Shown: positions 21,055 through 29,846, counted from the first letter of the stretch. The stretch is DNA of 64,000 bases from Mycobacterium shimoidei (GCA_002101905.1 LQPU01000025.1:1-64000), one strand, 5' to 3'. Numbers and translations: made by a program. Notes: generated from the letters alone by a model not told the origin.

Positions 21055-21892
21055 GCTCTGGGGCGGATTCTGGCGCCGGCCGAAGTTCATTGTCGCTGCG
21101 GTGCTGATCGGGTTCGCCCTCGTCGTCGCCGCTTTCCCGGCGCTGTTCACCTCTGCCGATCCCGGCTACGCCGACCCCGACCAGAGCCTGCTTGCGCCGT
21201 CGGCGGCGCACTGGTTCGGCACCGACTTGCAGGGTCATGACATCTATGCGCGCACCGTCTACGGTGCCCGCGCATCGATCGCGGTCGGGTTGGGTGCCAC
21301 CGCGGTGGTGTTCGTGCTCGGCGGGGTGCTGGGGGCGCTGGCCGGGTTCTACGGCGGCTGGATCGACACGTTGGTCTCCCGCGTCGCCGACGTCTTCTTC
21401 GCAATCCCGTTGCTGCTGGCCGCCATTGTGCTGATGCAGGTGGTGCATCACCGCACTGTGTGGACGGTGATCGCGATCCTGGCGGTGTTCGGCTGGCCGC
21501 AGATTGCCCGGATCGCGCGGGGAGCGGTTCTCGAAGTGCGGGGCCGCGACTATGTTCTGGCGGCGAAGGCGTTGGGGTTGACCAGGTTCGGCATCTTGGT
21601 CCGCCACGTGGTGCCCAATGCCATCGGGCCGGTGATCGCGGTGGCTACCATCGCGTCGGGTGTGTTCATCGTCACCGAGGCCACGCTGTCCTACCTCGGT
21701 GTCGGATTGCCGCCGTCGGTGGTGTCGTGGGGCGGCGACATCAATGTGGCGCAAACCCGGCTGCGGGCGGGGTCGCCGATTCTGTTCTTTCCCGCGGGCG
21801 CATTGGCGATCACCGTGCTGGGTTTCATGATGATGGGCGACGTCCTGCGCGATGCGCTCGATCCGGCGTCGCGGGGGAGAGCGGCGCGATGA
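21047..21892 (+). CDS. dppC: ABC transporter permease DppC
   Basis: 281 aa, five to six membrane helices. Contains HWFGTDLQGHDIYARTVYGA, typical of type C permeases, and the EAA loop YVLAAKALGLTRFGILVRHV. The C-terminus RDALDPASRGR is typical. The stop overlaps the start of dppD (ATGA). It pairs with DppB to form the membrane channel. Confidence 0.95.
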   Translation: MAELWGGFWRRPKFIVAAVLIGFALVVAAFPALFTSADPGYADPDQSLLAPSAAHWFGTDLQGHDIYARTVYGARASIAVGLGATAVVFVLGGVLGALAGFYGGWIDTLVSRVADVFFAIPLLLAAIVLMQVVHHRTVWTVIAILAVFGWPQIARIARGAVLEVRGRDYVLAAKALGLTRFGILVRHVVPNAIGPVIAVATIASGVFIVTEATLSYLGVGLPPSVVSWGGDINVAQTRLRAGSPILFFPAGALAITVLGFMMMGDVLRDALDPASRGRAAR

Positions 21893-23475
21893 CCGAGCCG
21901 CTGTTGACGGTGAAGGGCCTGGAGGTCCGCTTCGGCGACGACCCCGCGGTCCAGGGAGCGGATTTGACCGTGCGCCGTGGCGAGACCGTCGCCGTCGTCG
22001 GCGAGTCGGGTTCGGGGAAATCCACAACGGCCGCAGCGGTTCTCGGATTGCTACCGCCCGGCGGACGGATCACTGCCGGGCGTATCGTGTTCGACGGCGT
22101 CGACATCACCGCGGCGGACCGGCGCACGCTGCGGGCGATCCGCGGTTCGGGCATCGGCTACGTGCCTCAAGACCCGACGACCAACCTGAACCCGGTATGG
22201 AAGGTTGGTTTCCAGGTTTCAGAAGCGTTGCGCGTCAACAACGTCAACGACGTCGCCGCCGAGCGGCTGCTGGCCGACGCGGGCATGCCGGACCCGGCGA
22301 CGCAGGCCCGAAAATACCCCCACCGGCTGTCGGGCGGCATGTGCCAGCGCGCGCTGATCGCAATCGGTTTGGCCGGCCGGCCGCAGCTGCTGATCGCCGA
22401 CGAGCCGACCTCCGCGCTGGATGTCACCGTGCAGCGGCAGGTGCTGGATCATCTGCAGCGCCTCACCGCCGAACTCGGCACCGCACTGCTGCTGATCACC
22501 CACGATTTGGCGCTGGCCGCCGAGCGGGCCGAGCGTGTGGTCGTCATGCACCGTGGCGCTGTCGTGGAAACCGATGCGGCACAAGCGGTTCTGGGTAATC
22601 CGCAGCATGACTACACCAAACGGCTGGTTGCGGCGGCACCGGCGCTGCGTCCGGCCGCGGACCAACACCGAGCAGACCGCGAAGCGTCCGCCGACGACAT
22701 CGTCGTGGCCAGCGGGCTGACCAAAATCTATCGGCAGTCCCATGGGTTGCCGTGGCGGCACACCCAGTTGCGCGCCGTCGACGACGTGTCGTTTCGGCTG
22801 CGGCGCGGCCGCACGTTGGCGGTCGCCGGCGAATCGGGCTCGGGAAAGTCCACGCTGGCGCGAATGGTGCTCGGGTTGCTGCCACCGACGTCGGGCGCCG
22901 TCGTCTTCGACGGTCAAGACATCGCCGCCCTGGATCGGCGCGCGACGCTGGAGTTTCGCCGTCGGGTGCAGCCGGTGTTCCAAAACCCGTACAGCAGTTT
23001 GGATCCCATGTATTCGGTGTTCCGGGCAATCGAAGAGCCGCTGCGTATCCACCGCATCGGTGACCGTCGGCAACGACGCCGAGCGGTGCGGGAACTGATC
23101 GACCAGGTGGCGCTGCCGTCGTCGCTGCTGGGGCGGCGCCCACACGAGCTGTCCGGCGGTCAACAACAGCGGGTCGCGATCGCCCGGGCGTTGGCGCTGC
23201 GACCCGAGGTGCTGGTGTGCGACGAGGCGGTCTCGGCGCTGGACGTCGTCGTGCAGGCGCAGATTTTGGATCTGCTGGGCGAACTGCAAGCGACGCTGGG
23301 CCTGACCTACCTGTTCATCAGTCACGACCTGGCGGTCATTCGGCAGATCGCCGACGAGGTGCTGGTGATGCGGGCCGGCCGGGTGGTCGAACACGCGGCC
23401 ACCGAGGAGGTGTTCAGCCGACCGCGGGAGGCCTACACGCGTGAGCTGCTCGATGCGATTCCAGGGCGCGGGTGA
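21889..23475 (+). CDS. dppD: Dual-domain ABC transporter ATPase DppD
   Basis: 528 aa, two fused ABC ATPase domains. Each has Walker A GESGSGKST, and signatures LSGGMCQRALIAI (domain 1) and LSGGQQQRVAIARAL (domain 2), with Walker B LLIADEPTSALD and LVCDEAVSALD. It drives the DppBC channel; fusion of the usual DppD and DppF is standard in mycobacteria. Start at ATG 21889 overlaps dppC; the frame is open further upstream but without homology. The next gene overlaps its stop. Confidence 0.95.
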   Translation: MTEPLLTVKGLEVRFGDDPAVQGADLTVRRGETVAVVGESGSGKSTTAAAVLGLLPPGGRITAGRIVFDGVDITAADRRTLRAIRGSGIGYVPQDPTTNLNPVWKVGFQVSEALRVNNVNDVAAERLLADAGMPDPATQARKYPHRLSGGMCQRALIAIGLAGRPQLLIADEPTSALDVTVQRQVLDHLQRLTAELGTALLLITHDLALAAERAERVVVMHRGAVVETDAAQAVLGNPQHDYTKRLVAAAPALRPAADQHRADREASADDIVVASGLTKIYRQSHGLPWRHTQLRAVDDVSFRLRRGRTLAVAGESGSGKSTLARMVLGLLPPTSGAVVFDGQDIAALDRRATLEFRRRVQPVFQNPYSSLDPMYSVFRAIEEPLRIHRIGDRRQRRRAVRELIDQVALPSSLLGRRPHELSGGQQQRVAIARALALRPEVLVCDEAVSALDVVVQAQILDLLGELQATLGLTYLFISHDLAVIRQIADEVLVMRAGRVVEHAATEEVFSRPREAYTRELLDAIPGRG

Positions 23476-24254
23476 CCGCCAAAGACGAATACGTATCGTT
23501 AGCGGCGCCTATGACCACTGACCCACTGGCCCCGCTGATCGAGCTGCCCGGTGTCGCCGCCGCTGCCGATCACGCCCGCGACGCGCTGAGCCGGGTGCAT
23601 CGGCACCGGGCCAATTTGCGAGGTTGGCCGGTCACCGCCGCCGAAGCCGCACTGCGGGCGGCGCGGGCGTCATCGGTGCTCGACGGGGGACCGGTGCAGC
23701 TCGACGAGTCGGCGACCAGCGATCCGGTCTTCGCCGGTGCGCTGCGCGTGGCGCAGGCGCTCGAGGGCGGCGAAACCAACCTTGTCGGGGTGTGGCAACG
23801 AGCGCCGCTGCAGGCACTGGCGCGCCTGCACGTGCTTGCCGCCGCCGACCAGGTCGACGAGGACCGGTTGGGCCGGCCGCGCACCGACCCGGATGTCGGG
23901 CCCCGGCTGGAGCTGCTCGCCGATCTGGTCAGCGGGGGCACCCGCGCGCCGGCACCGTTGATCGCGGCGGTGGCGCACGGCGAGCTGTTGACGCTGGCCC
24001 CTTTCGGCAGCGCCGACGGCGTGGTGGCCCGCGCGGTCGCGCGGCTGATCACCATCGCCAGCGGGCTGGATCCACGCGGCTTAGGCGTGCCCGAGGTGAC
24101 CTGGATGCGTCGCGGCGCCGACTATCGCGAGGCCGCGCGCGGCTTCGCGGCCGGCGGCCACGACGGGGTGGCGGCCTGGCTCAAGCTGTGCTGCCGTGCC
24201 CTGCAGGACGGGGCGCGCGAGGCGCTGTCGATCGCCGATTCACTGGCCAAGTAG
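23472..24254 (+). CDS. Degenerate Fic-like protein (Rv3662c-like)
   Basis: 260 aa from GTG 23472 (overlaps the dppD stop); ATG 23511 (MTTDPLAPLIELPGV) is an alternative start. Mostly helical. The segment AHGELLTLAPFGSADGVVARAVARL resembles the Fic motif region (HPFx-D/E-GNGRxxR), but the catalytic histidine is replaced (LAPF) and GNGR reads ADGV, so AMP transfer is unlikely. It is conserved next to dppD in mycobacteria and is cotranscribed with the importer. The Fic relation is my inference from the motif, not an established assignment. Confidence 0.8.
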   Translation: MTAKDEYVSLAAPMTTDPLAPLIELPGVAAAADHARDALSRVHRHRANLRGWPVTAAEAALRAARASSVLDGGPVQLDESATSDPVFAGALRVAQALEGGETNLVGVWQRAPLQALARLHVLAAADQVDEDRLGRPRTDPDVGPRLELLADLVSGGTRAPAPLIAAVAHGELLTLAPFGSADGVVARAVARLITIASGLDPRGLGVPEVTWMRRGADYREAARGFAAGGHDGVAAWLKLCCRALQDGAREALSIADSLAK

Positions 24255-24294
24255 GTTGCCAGCGGCCGGAGACAACAGAGACAAAAGAGCCGCG

Positions 24295-24614
24295 GACATG
24301 CACAGCGGGCGACGCTCCGGCATGATCGGCTCGTCGCCCGCTAGCACGGGACTCGGTTACCAAGCGTGCAACTTGTGGGTTGCGTGGGTTGGCCTCGGCG
24401 ATCTTGCGCTGCGTGCGACCCTGGCCCCACCCAAAGGACCGTCAAGGCCGTCCGCTCTTCGCAATTACGCAGGCCCGCAACACTTCTGCCTCTATCGCGG
24501 CTATGGCTCCGCGTGGGTGCCGGGTACCGTGCTGGGCGCCCGGTTCGGGAGACCGACCCTTCTCTTCCGGATCGACCTTGGCCTCACCGGGCTTCCGTGC
24601 CTCCTTTGTACTAC
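24295..24614 (-). ncRNA. ms1: Ms1 (MTS2823-like) small RNA binding RNA polymerase core
   Basis: The roughly 450-base gap between the Rv3662c-like and Rv3661-like genes is where the Ms1/MTS2823 RNA lies in mycobacteria, in this orientation. Ms1 is about 300 nt, abundant in stationary phase and binds the RNA polymerase core. Sequence support on the minus strand: a promoter-like TTAACA-N17-GATACC at 24621-24649, then about 310 bases with many local palindromes, then a strong hairpin (10-bp arms at 24305-24314 and 24332-24341) followed by a T-rich stretch. Ends are estimates. Short open frames here have no homology and are taken as noncoding. Confidence 0.8.
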
Positions 24615-24620
24615 GTGACC

Positions 24621-24649
24621 GGTATCACAGCAAGAGCCAATCGTGTTAA
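24621..24649 (-). promoter_or_regulatory. Putative Ms1 promoter
   Basis: On the minus strand, TTAACA (24644-24649) and GATACC (24621-24626) are 17 bases apart, a SigA-like -35/-10 pair. The predicted transcript start is near 24614. The -10 is a weak match, so the assignment depends on the position of the RNA. Confidence 0.45.
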
Positions 24650-24703
24650 GAGTCCGAAACGACATGAGTACAGCCGCTGGTCGTTTGCTGGATCTGACGG
24701 GTC

Positions 24704-25561
24704 CTACCACGCGAAGCGGCGCAGCAACGAGTAGGTGACCGCCCCGGCGGCCAGCGCGCCGACACCCACCGCCGCCGTCGTCGCCACCGCGGCACCCGAC
24801 GGTGCCGGGATGCGGTCACGCAGCGACACCGGGCGCGAGAAGCTCAGCACCGGCCAGCCGCGGGCGATCGCTTCCTTGCGCAAGGCGCGGTCCGGGTTGA
24901 CCACGCTCGGATGGCCGACCGCCAACAGCATCGGCAGGTCGGTGATCGAGTCGGAGTAGGCGTAGCAGTGTTCGAGCGCGTAGCCCTCGCGCGCGGCCAG
25001 CTCGCGGATGGCTTGCACCTTGCCTTCGCCGTAGCAGTAGAAGGCGATCTCGCCGGTGTACCGACCGTCCTCGACGACCATGCGCGTCGCCATCGCGTGA
25101 GTCGCCCCGAGGGCGCGGGCGATCGGCGCCACCAGTTCCTCGCCGGACGCCGAGACCACCACGACGTCGCGCCCGCACAACTTGTGCCCGGCGATCAGAT
25201 CCGCGGCTTCGGCGAACACCAGCGGGGTGACGATGTCGTGCAGCGTTTCGTTGACGATCGACTTGACCTGTTCCACGTTCCAGCCGGCGCACATGTTGGT
25301 CAGATGAACGCGCATCCGATCCATCTGATCGTGGTCGGCACCCGACAGCAAATAGACGAACTGGGCGTAGCTGGATTTGAGCACCGCGCGACGATTGATC
25401 AGGCCCTGATTGAAGAAGGGTTTGCTGAACGCCAGCGTGCTGGACTTGGCGATGATCGTCTTGTCGAGGTCGAAGAAGGCGGCGGTGCGGACCCCTGGCC
25501 CGGGGCTGTCCGGTGCGGGCGACGGAGTTTGCTGGTCAGCGGCCGACTCGGAGACGCTCAC
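24704..25561 (-). CDS. HAD-family phosphatase (HAD-IB, Rv3661-like)
   Basis: 285 aa from GTG 25561. HAD motif I is AAFFDLDKTI (DxDxT), motif II is in VVVVSASGEELV, and the late motif SDSITDLPML supplies the acidic metal ligands. This is the HAD-IB (SerB-like) group found beside Tad-type clusters in Actinobacteria. The C-terminus ends in a hydrophobic segment (AAVATTAAVGVGALAAGAVT) that may anchor it to the membrane. Substrate unknown. The start was chosen to place the DxDxT near residue 28; the frame upstream to 25696 has no homology. Confidence 0.9.
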   Translation of the reverse strand: MSVSESAADQQTPSPAPDSPGPGVRTAAFFDLDKTIIAKSSTLAFSKPFFNQGLINRRAVLKSSYAQFVYLLSGADHDQMDRMRVHLTNMCAGWNVEQVKSIVNETLHDIVTPLVFAEAADLIAGHKLCGRDVVVVSASGEELVAPIARALGATHAMATRMVVEDGRYTGEIAFYCYGEGKVQAIRELAAREGYALEHCYAYSDSITDLPMLLAVGHPSVVNPDRALRKEAIARGWPVLSFSRPVSLRDRIPAPSGAAVATTAAVGVGALAAGAVTYSLLRRFAW

Positions 25562-25702
25562 GCGCCCAGCATAGGGCGGCGCCGCGCGTCGGGGCGAGGG
25601 ATGACCGGAAAACCCACTGTGAGCTGGGGTTTGGCCGCTCTTCACGACGACGCGGCGTCGAGCGCACGGCGTTACACATTGTGCTTTCTCTAGCAAGCAC
25701 TC

Positions 25703-25733
25703 TTGCGCTAGGTAGCGCTGTCATGTGTATAGT
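25703..25733 (+). promoter_or_regulatory. Putative 6C RNA promoter
   Basis: TTGCGC (25703-25708) and TATAGT (25728-25733) lie 19 bases apart, just upstream of the first hairpin of the 6C RNA. Immediately upstream is an inverted repeat GTGCTT-N8-AAGCAC (25681-25700) that could be an operator. Confidence 0.5.
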
Positions 25734-25739
25734 TAACGG

Positions 25740-25836
25740 TACTCGGCTTCGCGCCGAGGGTGTATCAGCCCGACCCCCCGGGGCTGATATACGACGACCC
25801 TCGCCTCCTCCCCCCCTGGCGGGGGTCGTCCCTTTC
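25740..25836 (+). ncRNA. 6C small RNA (B11-like)
   Basis: Three consecutive hairpins. The first has arms CTCGGC/GCCGAG (25742-25758). The second is TATCAGCCC/GGGCTGATA (25763-25789) with a loop holding six C. The third is GACGACCC/GGGTCGTC (25793-25830) with inner CGCC/GGCG and a loop holding seven C. Two stems with loops of at least six C define the actinobacterial 6C RNA. In M. tuberculosis the 6C/B11 RNA lies between Rv3660c and Rv3661, exactly this place and orientation. Its C-rich loops base-pair with G-rich mRNA targets; it affects growth and division. Exact ends are estimated. Confidence 0.9.
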
Positions 25837-25980
25837 CCGGGTCAATCGGCTACCGGTATCGGCTTCCAGAGCAGTGCGCCGGCGTTGTGACTTAGTTGAC
25901 TTTCTGCACAGATCGCGCGCTGTCCACAGATCGTCGTTTGGTGCTGGCGGCCCGGTGCGGTAACCCGGCACGGTGAGCGG

Positions 25981-27069
25981 GTGACCACCCGCGCGTTCAG
26001 TCCGAAGACTCCCGGCATTTTGGCGGTGCTGGCCGGCACCGCACTGCGGGCCGAGGTCGACCGGATCGCGGCCGCCGCCGGAGTCCGGGTAGTTCACGGC
26101 GCGCACAGCTCGCCGGTGAGCCGCAAAACCTGGTCGGCGGCCGCGGTGGTGCTGCTCGACGAGGCGGCGGCGCAGCGCTGCGCGCGCTTCGCCTTGCCGC
26201 GTCGCCGCCATGTCGTGGTGGTGAGCGGCGCCGAACCGACGCCGTCGGTCTGGCAGGCCGCCATCCGGGTCGGCGCCCAGCAGGTGCTGACTTTGCCCGC
26301 ACACGGCGAGGAGCTGGTCCGCGAACTCGCCGAGGCTGCCGAATCGGCCTGCGAGGACGCCGGGTGCGGGCCGGTCATCGCGGTCATCGGCGGCCGCGGC
26401 GGAGCGGGCGCCTCGCTGTTCGCCGCCGCGCTGGCGCGACTTGCCCGCGAACCACTGCTGCTCGACCTCGATCCGTGGGGCGGTGGCATCGACTTGCTGG
26501 TCGGCGCCGAATCCGCACCGGGTGTGCGCTGGCCTGATCTGGCGCTACAGGGCGGGCGACTGAACTGGACCGCGCTGCGCGAGGCGTTGCCGCGCCACCG
26601 CGGGATCAGCATGCTTTCCGGTGCCCGCCGCGGACACGAAGTGGACGCCGCAGCGGCCGCCGCGGTCATCGACGCCGGCCGGCGCGGCGGCGCCACGGTG
26701 GTGTGCGATCTGGCCCGTCGGCTGAGCGATGCCAGCCAGACCGCGCTGGAGGCCGCCGATCTCGTCGTCGTCGTCACCCCATGCGACGTGCGGGCATGCG
26801 CGGCCACCGCGACGATCGTCCCGGTGCTACGCCGCAGCAACCCGAACGTCGGTTTGGTGGTGCGCGGACCATCGCCAGGTGGGCTGCGCGCCGCCGAGGT
26901 CGCGGCCACCGCCGGCGTGCCAATGTTGGCGTCGATGCGGGCGGAACCGCGTATCGCCGAGCAACTCGAACATGGCGGTCTGCGGTTTCGACGCCGATCC
27001 GCCTTGGCGGCGGCGGCCCGCCGGATACTCGGCCTGCTACCGGCGCACATCGCTGCGGGGGCTGCATGA
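25981..27069 (+). CDS. ssd: Septum-site-determining/CpaE-like protein Ssd
   Basis: 362 aa, MinD/CpaE-like P-loop protein with an N-terminal receiver-like region. The Walker A position reads GGRGGAGAS (GKT lysine missing), as known for actinobacterial CpaE homologues near Tad clusters; the switch region is LLLDLDPWGGGIDLL. In M. tuberculosis Ssd (Rv3660c) is reported to influence septum formation and dormancy genes. It begins the run ssd-tadA-tadB-tadC-flp-tadE; its stop overlaps the tadA start (ATGA). A role in positioning the Tad machine is plausible by analogy with CpaE. Confidence 0.92.
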   Translation: MTTRAFSPKTPGILAVLAGTALRAEVDRIAAAAGVRVVHGAHSSPVSRKTWSAAAVVLLDEAAAQRCARFALPRRRHVVVVSGAEPTPSVWQAAIRVGAQQVLTLPAHGEELVRELAEAAESACEDAGCGPVIAVIGGRGGAGASLFAAALARLAREPLLLDLDPWGGGIDLLVGAESAPGVRWPDLALQGGRLNWTALREALPRHRGISMLSGARRGHEVDAAAAAAVIDAGRRGGATVVCDLARRLSDASQTALEAADLVVVVTPCDVRACAATATIVPVLRRSNPNVGLVVRGPSPGGLRAAEVAATAGVPMLASMRAEPRIAEQLEHGGLRFRRRSALAAAARRILGLLPAHIAAGAA

Positions 27070-28229
27070 CCGGTTCGCTGATCGACCGGGTGCGCGAGCG
27101 GCTGGCCGCGGAATCCGGTCCGTTGCGGCCCAGTGTGGTGGCCGACGCGATCCGCGCCGAATCCGGCGGGCTGCTCGGCGACACCGAAGTATTGAACAGT
27201 CTTCGAACGCTGCAGACCGAGCTGACCGGCGCCGGGATCCTCGAGCCGCTGCTGTGCGCGGAAGGCACCACCGATGTGCTGGTCAGCGCGCCCGACGCGG
27301 TCTGGGTCGACGACGGAAACGGGCTGCGGCGCAGTTCGGTTCGGTTCAGCGACGAGGCGGCGGTGCGCCGACTGGCGCAGCGGCTGGCGTTGGCCGCCGG
27401 CCGGCGCCTCGACGACGCGCAGCCGTGGGTGGACGGTCAATTGACCGGTATCGGCAGCGATGGTTTCGCGGTGCGGCTGCACGCCGTGCTCCCGCCGGTT
27501 GCCGTCGGTGGCACGTGTTTGTCGTTGCGGGTGCTGCGGCCGGCCACGCAGGATCTGCCGGCATTGACCGCGGCGGGGGCCATTGCGCCCGAGGCCGCCG
27601 AGCTACTCGCCGACGTCATCGGCGCGCGGCTGGCATTCCTCGTGACCGGCGGCACGGGCGCCGGGAAGACTACTTTGCTGGCGGCCATGTTGGGCGCGGT
27701 GGCGCCGCAGGAGCGGATCGTCTGTGTCGAGGACGCCGCGGAACTGGCGCCCGCGCATCCGCATCTGGTCAAGCTGGTGGCGCGGTGCGCCAACGTCGAA
27801 GGTGTCGGCGAAGTCACTGTGCGCCAACTCGTTCGGCAGGCGCTGCGCATGCGGCCGGACCGCATCGTGGTCGGCGAGGTTCGGGGCGCCGAGGTCGTCG
27901 ACCTGTTGGCGGCGCTGAACACCGGTCACGACGGCGGCGCGGGCACCGTGCACGCCAACAACCCGGGCGAGGTACCGGCCCGGTTGGAGGCATTGGGCGC
28001 GCTCGGCGGGTTGGATCGCGACGCACTGCACAGCCAACTGGCCGCGGCGGTCCAGGTTTTGGTGCACGTCGCCCGCGACCGTAGCGGGCGCCGGCGGGTG
28101 AGCGAGATCGCCATGCTGCGCCGCGCCGACCGCCAAGTCCGCGTCGCCACGGTGTGGCATGCCGATCGTGGCGTGGCTGACGAGATCACCGAGCTACGCC
28201 GATTGCTGAGCAACCGGGATGCGGCGTGA
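27066..28229 (+). CDS. tadA: TadA-type secretion/pilus assembly ATPase (Rv3659c-like)
   Basis: 387 aa from ATG 27066. PulE/VirB11-family ATPase: Walker A GGTGAGKTT (195-203), the Asp-box region IVCVEDAAELAPAHPH, Walker B RMRPDRIVVGEVRGAEV and the His-box GGAGTVHANN. Provides energy for assembly of a Flp/Tad pilus or related export. Overlaps ssd at its start and tadB at its end by 4 bases each, so expression is tightly coupled. Confidence 0.94.
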   Translation: MTGSLIDRVRERLAAESGPLRPSVVADAIRAESGGLLGDTEVLNSLRTLQTELTGAGILEPLLCAEGTTDVLVSAPDAVWVDDGNGLRRSSVRFSDEAAVRRLAQRLALAAGRRLDDAQPWVDGQLTGIGSDGFAVRLHAVLPPVAVGGTCLSLRVLRPATQDLPALTAAGAIAPEAAELLADVIGARLAFLVTGGTGAGKTTLLAAMLGAVAPQERIVCVEDAAELAPAHPHLVKLVARCANVEGVGEVTVRQLVRQALRMRPDRIVVGEVRGAEVVDLLAALNTGHDGGAGTVHANNPGEVPARLEALGALGGLDRDALHSQLAAAVQVLVHVARDRSGRRRVSEIAMLRRADRQVRVATVWHADRGVADEITELRRLLSNRDAA

Positions 28230-29026
28230 CGGGCTATCCCCTGGCTGCGATCGCGTTGGGACTGGCGCTGCTCGTGCTACCGAGCTCGCCCCGTGGGCGG
28301 CTGGCGTCGCCGGACCGTTGCCGCACAACCCGGTTCCCGGCAGCGCCGTTGTTGGTCGGATGCGGGGCTGTTGTCGGCGTCGTCGGCGCGGTACTCCTGC
28401 CGGGCACCACCTTTTTGGCGGCAGCTGTACTGGCCGCGACGTGCGCCCTGCGTTGGCGGCGCCGACGCCGCGGCCGCGGTGAACGTGCCGAGAGCCGGGC
28501 CCTGGAAACCGCGATCGACGTGCTCGTCGGTGAGCTACGGGTCGGCGCGCACCCAGTGCAGGCGTTCGGCGTGGCGGCGGACGAGACCAGCGGGCCCGTC
28601 GGCGACCGTTGCCGGGCCGTGGCGGCGCGCGCCCGACTGGGCGCCGACGTCGCCGCCGGTCTGCGTAACGCGGCCCGGACGTCAGCGTTGCCCACGCAGT
28701 GGGAGCGGATGGCGGTGTGCTGGCAGCTGGCCGCCGACCACGGCTTGGCGCTGTCGACGTTGATGCGCGCAGCGCAACGGGATATCGCTGAGCGACAACG
28801 CTTTTCGACACAGGTGAGTTCGGCGATGGCCGGTGCTCGCGCCACCGCCGCGATCCTGGCGTGCCTACCGGTACTCGCGGTGTTGCTCGGCCAGCTGATC
28901 GGGGCGCGACCGATGGCGTTCCTGTTGAACGGACGCGCGGGCGGCTGGCTGCTGGTGGTTGGAGTGACACTGGCGTGCGCCGGGCTGTTGTGGTCGGACC
29001 GCATCACCGACCGGGTGACGTCGTGA
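28226..29026 (+). CDS. tadB: TadB-like inner membrane platform protein (Rv3658c-like)
   Basis: 266 aa, T2SF-type platform protein. Two hydrophobic segments near the N-terminus (about 2-17 and 41-74), a soluble region containing GELRVGAHPVQAFGVAADE and WERMAVCWQLAADHGLALSTLM, then two C-terminal helices (about 195-215 and 233-255). Overlaps tadA and tadC by 4 bases. Expected to form the membrane base of the Tad machine together with TadC. Confidence 0.9.
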   Translation: MTGYPLAAIALGLALLVLPSSPRGRLASPDRCRTTRFPAAPLLVGCGAVVGVVGAVLLPGTTFLAAAVLAATCALRWRRRRRGRGERAESRALETAIDVLVGELRVGAHPVQAFGVAADETSGPVGDRCRAVAARARLGADVAAGLRNAARTSALPTQWERMAVCWQLAADHGLALSTLMRAAQRDIAERQRFSTQVSSAMAGARATAAILACLPVLAVLLGQLIGARPMAFLLNGRAGGWLLVVGVTLACAGLLWSDRITDRVTS

Positions 29027-29613
29027 GTACCGCGGCGATGCTGCTGGCTGCGGCACTGCTGAGCGGTGCGGGGCCGTCGACGGTGCGGGCGCGCGCCGGC
29101 TTGCCCATCGGCAGATCACGTTCGCCGCGACGCCCGGCGCGCGGCCCTGACCCGTTGGCCGTGGCCTCGAGCCTGGATGTGCTGTCGGTCTGCCTGGCGG
29201 CGGGCATGGCCGCATCGACCGCCGCGGCCGCCACCGCCGGGGCCGCTCCGCCGCTGCTGGCCAGGTTGCTGCGCCGGGCCTCCGATCTGCTCGCCATGGG
29301 TGCGGATCCGGCCGTCGCCTGGGCGGCGCCGGCGGACCTGGCGGCCGGTGCTATCGATGCGCAGACCGATGCGCTGCTTCGGCTGGCACGACGCTCGGCG
29401 TCCTCCGGGGTGGCGCTCGCCGACGGGGTGGCCGAGCTGGCCGGGCAGTGCCGCCAGGATGCCGCCCACGCGGCGACCGCGGCCGCCGAGCGGGCAGCAA
29501 TCTTGATCGCCGGCCCGCTCGGCCTGTGCTTTTTGCCGGCCTTCGTCTGCTTGGGCCTGGTTCCGGTGGTCGCCGGACTGGCCGGTGAGGTACTGCAGTC
29601 GGGGCTGTTGTGA
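29023..29613 (+). CDS. tadC: TadC-like inner membrane platform protein (Rv3657c-like)
   Basis: 196 aa from GTG 29023, overlapping the tadB stop. Contains a T2SF-like domain with ASSLDVLSVCLAAGMAASTA, DLLAMGADPAVAW and a C-terminal pair of hydrophobic helices (GPLGLCFLPAFVCLGLVPVV). Shorter than proteobacterial TadC, as is usual for actinobacterial clusters. It ends 9 bases before flp. Confidence 0.9.
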   Translation: MSTAAMLLAAALLSGAGPSTVRARAGLPIGRSRSPRRPARGPDPLAVASSLDVLSVCLAAGMAASTAAAATAGAAPPLLARLLRRASDLLAMGADPAVAWAAPADLAAGAIDAQTDALLRLARRSASSGVALADGVAELAGQCRQDAAHAATAAAERAAILIAGPLGLCFLPAFVCLGLVPVVAGLAGEVLQSGLL

Positions 29614-29622
29614 GGCGGGTTG

Positions 29623-29844
29623 ATGAGCAACGGGAAGGCGAAGGGAGCCAAGATGCTTCGGAAGATGCATGCGCGATTGGTCTTGCTGGTCGTCGACCAG
29701 GCGGGCATGTCCACCGTCGAATACGCCATCGGGACCATTGCCGCAGCGGCGTTCGGCGCGATCCTGTATACGGTCGTCACCGGCGACTCCATCGTCACCG
29801 CCCTGACGAACATCATCACCCGCGCGCTCAACACCAAGACCTAG
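29623..29844 (+). CDS. flp: Flp-type prepilin (DUF4244, Rv3656c-like)
   Basis: 73 aa from ATG 29623. A basic leader ends at Gly28; the processing-site pattern is G-MSTVEYAIG with Glu at +5 and Tyr at +6, the hallmark of Flp pilins, followed by a hydrophobic core TIAAAAFGAILYTVV. Belongs to the DUF4244 group. It would be cleaved by a prepilin peptidase and assembled by TadABC; no peptidase gene is in this window. A TTG one codon earlier is the only other start. Confidence 0.93.
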   Translation: MSNGKAKGAKMLRKMHARLVLLVVDQAGMSTVEYAIGTIAAAAFGAILYTVVTGDSIVTALTNIITRALNTKT

Positions 29845-29846
29845 CC

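Noticed and set aside
24366..24734. Open frames in the gap between the Rv3662c-like and Rv3661-like genes
   Set aside because: No homology, and the stretch fits the Ms1 RNA in position, promoter and terminator.
26094..27482. Long minus-strand frame opposite ssd and tadA
   Set aside because: Antisense shadow spanning two well-supported genes; no recognisable domain or ribosome site.
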